From Pseudeuparius sepicola (Eukaryota; Arthropoda; Insecta; Coleoptera; Anthribidae), in contig OY987298.1 of the NCBI GenBank assembly GCA_963920635.1, positions 55,159,949-55,223,948 on the forward strand: a stretch of DNA of 64,000 nt, in the 5' to 3' direction. This document shows, one piece after another, positions 57,351 through 64,000 of this stretch; positions within the stretch are counted from its first letter, which is position 1, and every line of letters starts with the position of its first letter. Below the pieces are notes generated by a model, which searched no databases, was not told the origin of the DNA, and worked only from the letters and a program-made list of their open reading frames with translations. The position numbers and the translations under genes are program-made.

Positions 57351-58403
57351 TGTACTGGCAATTCTAAAGGTGTCGTGTGGTGAACAATGTATCCATAATG
57401 AGAAATCAAAGGGATTCTCCGCCACCTCATCGATTAGTAGGGAGAACAAAAGTGGATATTGTTTGTTTCTCGCTCTGTTGCGAATTTTCAATCTGATGCT
57501 AATATGCGCCATTATCAATTAGGAGTAACCCCCCTGGGCGGTAGGAATTTTGCATCTCCTCGCAGTTTTGTTGCCTAGCAAACAATATGCACTGTCAGGC
57601 ATCGATAGTCGATAAATTACAGGCTGCATTGTGCTAACCTGATGCTGCTCAAAAAACTCACAAATGCCACGCTCCACCTTGCTATACACCTACCTAATGC
57701 CCAAAATTCAGCATTCATAACGTTACCTCATTACGATATTATAGTAAGGGCCAGGGGACCTCTTTAGATTGGTGCGATAATGCGATAGTTGTAATAAAAA
57801 CTATAAAAAGTAGAGATATCTATAAGAAAAAACTATGATTTCAGTATTATTAGTATGCTATGTGTATTCCGTAGTTTTGCATTTGCATTTATATATTTTT
57901 ATAGTGATCATCTTTACAAATTATCGTTCTTAACACCACAGCTGATAGTACACCTACCTACTTGCGCCTGGTCTATTCAGTTGGAGTTTGTTTAATATTT
58001 TTTAAAAATCTGTTGATCTGATATAGGTATCTAGTGTGATCTCATATCACTTAGTCGCTCTATATTGGGTAAAGATAGACCAAAAATATCTGCAAGATCT
58101 TCCAATGGGAACTTCTATGGCAGTGACCTCCTTTGACCGTGAGTGCATGTCAGCTCTACAAATTATTATTGTTTCTGAAATTTCTATGAGAATAAAAATT
58201 ATTTACAGGTAATTTCCTTATTTCTAAAATTTTTGCTACTACCTACCTATCAGAGTTTACATTTCTATATTCATAGAGTATGATGTTGGCTTTTACGCAA
58301 AATTATCTTCCACAGAATCTACCATATAATATTAGGAGCAATTTGTTTTTTAGATATTTTTAAAACATGTAAGTATGCAGTAATCTTGATTGAAAACTTC
58401 CAG
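57351..58403. other. No gene seen
   Basis: Either 3' UTR of Patj or the intron before the alternative last exon. No other coding signal seen. Confidence 0.4.
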
Positions 58404-58522
58404 AGGCAGAATATAATGAAACTGAGTGTCTTCTGGACGAATCCAGCATCAGCAAAACCTCTCGTTCCGAGCTTTGGTCCTCGATTGCACGGAACATCCT
58501 CAAGATGCGACGATCACACTAA
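58404..58522 (+). CDS. Patj: Possible alternative last exon of Patj
   Basis: Acceptor-like TTGAAAACTTCCAG precedes 58404. Joined to the internal donor after 56611, the frame stays open for 38 codons to TAA at 58520-58522, encoding an acidic/serine-rich tail (EAEYNETECLLDESS, then ELWSSIARNILKMRRSH). A canonical AATAAA lies about 640 bases downstream at 59158. Against it: this isoform would lose the final PDZ strand, and 38 open codons can arise by chance. The stop codon sits in the loop of a 13-bp hairpin, and part of the exon is repeated inverted just downstream. Confidence 0.38.
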
Positions 58523-58572
58523 GACAATCTGTGTGATCGTCGCTAGCAGAGGACTCGTCCAGAAGAAACTCA
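58422..58572. repeat. Inverted repeat over the alternative exon end
   Basis: CTGAGTGTCTTCTGGACGAA at 58422 pairs with the complement of 58550-58572 (23-base arms, two mismatches). Inside it, GCGACGATCACAC (58507-58519) and its exact complement (58531-58543) flank an 11-base loop containing the TAA. Confidence 0.8.
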
Positions 58573-59157
58573 GATTCATGTATGCAGTGTACCTACTATT
58601 TACACTATCACATATTTACCACAGAAGTTTCTATTGGAACACCCTGTATAAAATCCCAATAAATATTTACTCCATTGCAGTTCAATTATTAATGTTATTG
58701 TTTGGAAAATATTTGAGAAATTTATTAGGAACAAATTAAACTATAACATTTGAATGTAAATTTGTCAATTGATACCTATGAAATTCATAAATACTTATAT
58801 AAATATGCTTCTATTCATAAATTTTAAAAGTAAAAGGTAGAAAAAGTTTTTATGTGGTATTTTCTGTATAGTTTATTGCATTTAATTATTATATGTATTT
58901 ATTATTAGGTATGATACTATTAAGTGTTCATCTAGTCAAAAAGTTACTGTTACTTATTTGTTATCTATTCGTATTTTGTAGAGAATAGTACCTTACCTGC
59001 TTAAATTGTGATAAACTTTAGAAAGTAAAATTTTAGAGTAATTTAATATAATCTCAAATCTTAATATTTAATTGCATATACCTACATACCTACTATTATT
59101 GTTCAAAGGGTGTCTCTAATAAGTGATTATCATTAATGTAGCATTTGCAATAATTGA

Positions 59158-59163
59158 AATAAA
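59158..59163 (+). promoter_or_regulatory. Candidate polyadenylation signal for Patj
   Basis: AATAAA followed closely by a T-rich tract (GATTTATTT). It is on the gene's strand, about 2.5 kb after the read-through stop at 56658 and 640 bases after the alternative stop at 58522, and just before the foldback at 59226. I saw no AATAAA in the 340 bases after 56658. AT-rich DNA gives many chance matches. Confidence 0.3.
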
Positions 59164-59225
59164 GATTTATTTACATCAGGAATGCCAGCTATTTGTTTTT
59201 AAATTCCCCTATTTTTCAGTAGGTA

Positions 59226-60604
59226 CAGGGTGCGGCCCATCCAAGCTGCAAAAGTGTGTTACGAGGAGACAGGTTAACATAAAATCGTCATTCAAAGAAT
59301 GATATTATAGTACAAATTAAAGGGAATTCGATGGTGTACTCGGATTTTGTATACGGGGGTCGGTAAAAAAGTTATCGCAAAAAACATTTTTTGAAAAATA
59401 AAAAAACCTACAGAACCATTAGAGAACCTTCAAGCAGTATTCCGGAAATTTAGTTTTTGGAAATAACTTCTGGTTATAGCGGAAATGAAACTGATTTTCT
59501 CTGTTTTACAACTGACACATTCCATTTAACCATTAGATTCCTTTTTTTAATTCTGATTCCAAAGATATATAATTTGACCTATTTATCTCCAACCGTTTCT
59601 GAGATGTTTATCAGAGAAGCTCCATCAAACTAGATGCATGGTCTCACGGTCAGTGTCTGATGTTCGATCCGAGTAGGCCAAACAATAACACCAAATTTAT
59701 GACAAATCGTTCAAATCAAGTCAGCCATGATAATAAAACTGACAATCAAGGAGTCTGTTAATTCAATATTTTTGTTTGCCAGTTAGATTAGTCCAAAATT
59801 TTGTTGCTGGAGCTGTTTTAGTTACAGTTTAAAAAAATCTCTCGCTATATCTCCATGTGATTTTTCGTTATTTATTCTGAAATAATTTAAAATTCGTTCT
59901 TTCCCGTCCTCACTAATTCTAAACACAATTTTTCTCTTGCTAATCACACTTCCTGTTGATCATAATCTGCGCTACAGCTTACATACAAATGAAGCACTCA
60001 GAACATTTATATTTGGATATTTGCGAGAATATTCCCTCAAAATTTCTACGTGTATTTTATCATTTTTGATAAAGACCTTTAAAATATCACAGCATTCTTC
60101 TTTCAAAAACATTTTTTAAAACTAACTAGTAACAGCTTCAGTAACAAAATTTTAAGACTAATCTGACAGGTAAATAGAAGTATTTAATTACAGACTACTT
60201 GATTGTCAGTTTTATTATCATGGCTGACTTGATTGTCATAAATTTGTTTTTATTGTTGGGCCTACTCGCATAGAACATCAGACACTGACCATGAGACCAC
60301 GTATCGTTTAATGGAGCTTCTCTGATGAATATCTTGGAACAAATGGAATGTGTAAGTTGTAAAAAAACAGAAGTTATTTCAAAAAACTAAATACCCAGGA
60401 ATACTACTTGAAGGTTCTCTGATGGTTGTGTAGGTAAATTTTTTTTTTATTTTGCACAAAAAGCTTTTTTACCGGCCCACTTTTTATTCGAGTACACAGT
60501 CGAATTCCCCTTAATTTTTACTCCAATATCATTTTTTGAATGACGATTTTATGTTACCCTGTCTCCTCGTAACGTACTTTTCCACTTGGATGGACCGCCG
60601 CCTG
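59226..60604. mobile_element. Foldback element with transposase N-terminus as spacer
   Basis: Left end CAGGGTGCGGCCCATCC, right end the complement of CAGGCGGCGGTCCATCC. Arms of about 430-540 bases (59226-59770 and 60180-60604) are imperfectly complementary. The 400-base spacer encodes, on the - strand, a remnant of a mariner-type transposase N-terminus (60112-59829). Confidence 0.82.
59829..60112 (-). pseudogene. Mariner-type transposase N-terminal remnant
   Basis: From ATG at 60112 the frame reads EECCDILKVFIKNDKIHVEI, LREYSRKYPNINVLSASFV, then after two in-frame stops STGSVISKRK and KSHGDIARDF. The pattern (Y-x-x-x-x-P...F...L...GSV...S...IAR) is the N-terminal helix-turn-helix region (DUF4817-like) of insect mariner-superfamily transposases; compare the - strand start at 63241. 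The catalytic part is absent. Confidence 0.65.
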
Positions 60605-61405
60605 TTCTTACCCTATTATATTATAATAAATAATAATAATAATAAAGTTTATGTGTAGGTTCAGTAAGATCTACATCAACAAACATCCTGTATACATAAA
60701 TACAAATCGAAACTACAAATTGGACAAATGGACCAAAAGGCAGTGTATATACTGATATTAATTTGGCTCTAACTGAACAATATTTAGTAGAATCAAATTA
60801 AATTAAATGGTCCACGTAACATATCTGATAGTACATAAATATACACAAAAAATCAGATAGGTAACAGCGAAATATATAGTGAAAAACAAATAAAAAGAAA
60901 CGAATAATAGTTAACAATACCAACCCATAGCTGAGAGAACCAAAACGCCATAAAACCGCACCTTTATGGGATAAACACTCCCATGCCATTCTGCATTTCA
61001 ACCCAGATGTAATTAATTCTAGCAAAAAATAACCGTGAAAGGAAATAAAATAAAATATCTACAAACGTTCAGCAGATTGTAATAGATAATCTATATATTC
61101 AGCCCTAAAAGAAATTTTCGATAGAGATTTAAAATCGGCAGGTACTTTATTGTACAGTCTGTAGCTGGTGTATGTAAAAGATCTCATAAAATAGGCAGTG
61201 CGGAATACTGGAGGAGATAATAAACCTCTAAACCTTAAGTTCAGAGTATATACGTCTGTTCTAAACTTGAACTTATTGTATAAATATGGAGGCTTCCGAG
61301 TTAATATTATGGAGTGGTACAGACAAGCAGCGTGGTGTTTTCTTCTGTTTTCCATGCTTAACCACTTAGCAGATGAAAGTTTGTAGGAAACTGGTTCGTA
61401 TACTT
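60605..61405 (-). mobile_element. 5'-truncated non-LTR retrotransposon (LINE), 3' end
   Basis: On the - strand the 98-codon frame 61355-61059 is the C-terminus of a non-LTR reverse transcriptase. It is followed by about 400 non-coding bases and a TTTATTATTATTATTATT tail near 60650-60620. The element is cut at its 5' end exactly where the mariner-like transposon begins (61409), and its tail abuts the foldback ending at 60604. Confidence 0.75.
61059..61355 (-). pseudogene. LINE reverse transcriptase, C-terminal fragment
   Basis: Encodes RKPPYLYNKFKFRTDVYTLN, LRFRGLLSPPVFRTAYFMRS, FTYTSYRLYNKVPADFKSLS and a short tail. The order N-x-R...L..P.....Y..RSF.Y....LWN.LP is standard for the end of Jockey/RTE/CR1-type polymerases. 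The polymerase and endonuclease domains are missing. The open frame is intact over the fragment, so the copy is fairly young. Confidence 0.7.
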
Positions 61406-61408
61406 ATA

Positions 61409-63241
61409 CAGGGTTAACTATCACTTAGTACAAAAATTTTTATGGCAGATAAAGAAAAATTAGACTTGCCAAAATAAATTTTCAAAAATTTTCTAACATT
61501 TGTCTTAAGCCTAAAAAAATTTTTTTTCAAATTGTATTAAACCCCTCAAAAAACGCCGCCTATGGACGCCCGCGCGACATGTCTAAAAATTTCGCGTATG
61601 TCAATAGCGCGGCGTTGCCACGTCTATCAATTTATCCGAGGATTCACCACAAAATTTCGATTTCCTTTTAAAAACGATTACTTTCTAAGGAACATGTAGA
61701 ATGCCTATGAAACACCTACCTTACTGACATTTCCAGGATTGTTTGCACCATTTTCTGTTTTCTTGCTTTTTTACATTAAAAGTCACACAACACAACATTC
61801 ACATTTTCTAAATCTGTTGGGGATCTCTTGGTTTCCCTCTGCTATTCCTTTTGTTTGAAGCGAGGTACTCAGCCTGACGACCACGACGAGGTAGATCCCC
61901 TCCGCCAGGAAAACCCCGAAGGGTAACCAAAAAATCACAACTGCACTAGCACACATTGCACATGCAAAGCACTACAGTAGCTGTTCAAAGAGGCCGCCGT
62001 TAACTTCGATGCACAAATTCACTCGGTTAACTAAAGAAGTCCGGATACGTGCAAAAAGTCCATGATTATTCCGGATTTGAACAGCTGCACCTTCAATTCG
62101 TTCACGTAACTGCTGCTCGTTGGCGATTTCCTGCTCGTACACAATCGCCTTCATGAATCCCCAAATACAAAAATCCATTGGATTCAAGTCTGGTGATCGC
62201 GGCGGCCATGCAATGGGCCCTCCTCTTCCGATCCAACGGTTGGGGCATTGGTCGTCTAAAAGTGCACGAACAGGTCTCGCAAAATGGGCTGGTGCACCAT
62301 CGTGCATAAACCACATGTCATGCAGTATTTGTAGTGGCAAATTATCAAACAAAACATTTGTCAGAAAATACAAGTATCGTTCAGCGTTTAAATTTTCCGG
62401 TAGAATGTATGGTCCAATTAATCGATCTCCATAAACTCCTGCCCAAACATTGATGGAAAACCGACGTTGGAAATTAAACCGCCGAACAGCATGTGGGTTC
62501 TCATCGGACCAAATATGGCTGTTGTTTCTAAAAAAAAACAACAAAAATTAGAAATATTCACAATTTTGGCGAAGGCGTTAGGATTGACATAGCCAATTTT
62601 ATAATAAATAAAAAAGATAATATGGAAGAGAGAAAGCTATAAGTAAGTAAAAAATTTACATACGTGTAAACCCCAGCACGTGTGAAGCAGCATTCGTCTG
62701 TCCAAAGAATGTTGAAAACAAAGTTTGGGTCTTGGGCGATTCGATCACGTAGCCAAGTGCAGTAGGTCATTCTCACCGGAAAATCATTTGCTTCTAATGC
62801 TTGGACCTTTTGTATGTGATAAGGGTGAAGGCCGTTTTCCCTTACAATCCTCCATGCCTGTAAATAATTTTATTGTTACATTTTAAATTTTATGTAGGTA
62901 TTAGGTGCAAGCAAAGACAATCCCATCACATGGGATAGTCTTTGGTAGAAGTCAGTTTTATTGGTTTTATTTTACTTGCCTTGTTCTGAGATATTCCCAA
63001 TCTCCTTGCAATAGCTGTAGTGCTTATGGAAGGTTGCTCGCCCACCCCTTCGAGCTTGCAAAACACCAGTGTTTCGCATACGTTGTACAATGTTCACGAA
63101 AGTACGTGGGTTAGGCATATTTGCCCTGTTAGGAAAACGAATACGGTATTCTGCTGCAGCTCGATGTGCACTTTCATCGCATCTCCCGTACATTATAACC
63201 ATGTCCGTTAACTCGGCGTTCGAATACTCCGGCATTTTCAC
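61409..63241 (-). mobile_element. Mariner-superfamily transposon, DD41D-like
   Basis: The 3' terminus is at 61409 (CAGGGTTAACTATCACTTAG on the + strand, after TA). The - strand carries a three-exon transposase and a 560-base 3' region shared with 549-1140. I could not find the matching 5' inverted end between 63241 and 64000, so the element is either truncated there or extends beyond the window. Confidence 0.85.
61972..63241 (-). CDS. Mariner-superfamily transposase, three exons, one frameshift
   Basis: Exon 1 (63241-62980) holds the N-terminal DNA-binding region (MPEYSNAELTDMVIMYGRC, then RTFVNIVQRMRNTG). A one-base frame loss near 63048 separates QARRG from VGEQPSISTTAIARRLGISQ. Exon 2 (62857-62664) has ILWTDE, the first catalytic D. 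Exon 3 (62527-61972) has MHDGAPAHF (second D), then PPRSPDLNPMDFCIWG (third D) and the C-terminal tail ending GLFEQLL. There are 41 residues between the D of HDG and the D of MDF, as in the DD41D group (rosa-like, from memory). The 62858-62979 intron uses GC-AG (GCAAGT donor); the 62528-62663 intron uses GTATGT-AG. Restored length would be about 336 residues, normal for the family. Because of the frameshift this copy is probably inactive but recent. Confidence 0.8.
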
Positions 63242-63782
63242 AAAGACGCTGAACGATTTGCCGCGAAAATCAAGACCAAACTGGGAAATAACGCCATGTT
63301 ACGTTCGCAAATGCCCTCCGTCGGCTACTAGCCAAACTTGAAAAGGTTTGTTCCAACAGGACCAATAACCGTGCTGAAGCACGTTCAGCGCATGCGCACT
63401 ACCCCACTGGCTGTTCCAACTGAATTATGTACCTACCGACACGGGACGATACACGCACTGTTCCAGCCGATTTATGGATCATTTGTGTATCGTCCTTGTA
63501 CGATAAAAACGGTCCCTGGTCTAAAGCAATAACCGCGTGTACTGACATGCGCAGTGTATAGTCATGTGACAGAGATAAACAATAACCTCATATTTTTGTT
63601 TTTACGTAGATGGTTTTAAATCGATGGCTGGGATCGTGTTTTTTATTTCTTGTTGGTTTTTGGCTTGTTGGGTAGGGCGGGGAATCGTTGAACAATAATT
63701 TTTTAGAGTGAAGAGTGAGGTTAGCCCACCGAACATTCGGTTAGCCACATATTAAACACGCAGGTTAGGTGCGGTCACAAAA
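63242..63782. other. Upstream of transposase, no gene seen
   Basis: CTGTTCCAAC and CACGGGACGATACACGC-like words occur near 63345-63500 and, partly, inverted near 63920. No open frame of note. Confidence 0.4.
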
Positions 63783-63996
63783 CGTGATTTGGTCGATTTG
63801 ATTCACAATCCGTTCCATCTGAAATTTTCTTTGGGATCGCACATGAACGGTGCAAAACTAGCGCATGCGTTCTTTAAGGGTTATCATCTAGTTCATGTAC
63901 AGTTCTGTGACGGTACGTAAATTCGAGTTGGAACAAATGATCCCAAAGAAAATTTCAGATGGAACGGATTGTGAATCAAATCGACCAAATCATATT
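63783..63996. repeat. Inverted repeat with about 56-base arms
   Basis: GATTTGGTCGATTTGATTCA through TTTCTTTGGGATC (63786-63838) is repeated as an almost perfect reverse complement at 63941-63993, around a loop of about 105 bases. It may be the terminus of an element running past the window end. Confidence 0.85.
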
Positions 63997-64000
63997 TGTG

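Overview
This is eukaryotic, AT-rich, intron-rich DNA, almost certainly from an insect. The evidence is one host gene split over widely spaced exons with GT/AG splice sites, buried in mariner/Tc1-type, hAT-type and LINE-type debris, plus frequent TAGGTA/ACCTAC microsatellite-like patches. I cannot fix the order from sequence alone. I see no bacterial genes, operons, CRISPR arrays or credible tRNA/rRNA genes.

The only host gene I can support is on the + strand. Eight in-phase exons between 12886 and 56658 encode about 331 residues with three consecutive PDZ domains of the Patj/INADL/MPDZ family, the scaffold of the Crumbs apical-polarity complex. The 5' part of the gene (L27 and earlier PDZ domains) is not visible and probably lies upstream of the window. 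Introns are 1.7, 10.8, 18.0, 2.8, 1.2, 6.9 and 1.4 kb. The last PDZ exon either reads through to a stop at 56656-56658 or uses an internal donor (56612) to join a possible alternative last exon at 58404-58522. A candidate AATAAA signal lies at 59158.

Nearly everything else is mobile DNA. From left to right: a truncated mariner-like element (329-1140); a foldback at 1695-3396 with another repeat inside it; a copy of the first 280 bases at 4583-4850; foldbacks at 6734-7643, 9910-11120 and 11309-12797; inside the gene's introns, a 2.1 kb inverted-repeat element (15097-17228), another foldback (17409-18412), an inverted-repeat element with a MADF-like remnant (19611-20311), a hAT MITE with an exact 8-bp target duplication (20476-21348), and a family of foldbacks ending GACCGGGAGATAG (23145-24614, 38799-39544, 39917-40774, partial at 41182-41618). 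There is also a decayed Tc1 element (27458-29086), long foldbacks at 34707-35937, 36537-37419 and 44712-45647, LINE fragments at 47401-47850 and 60605-61405, and finally a three-exon mariner-superfamily transposase (DD41D-like spacing) on the - strand at 61972-63241.

The most interesting pattern is that many TA-flanked, CAGGG-ended foldbacks share one architecture: two long inverted arms around a short spacer. In three of them the spacer is a remnant of a mariner-like transposase (C-terminal twice, N-terminal once). A second notable pattern is the GACCGGGAGATAG foldback family, whose arms contain what look like consecutive exons with GT...AG introns, suggesting captured gene pieces. All functional statements rest on reading the sequence and on recalled family features; no searches were run.
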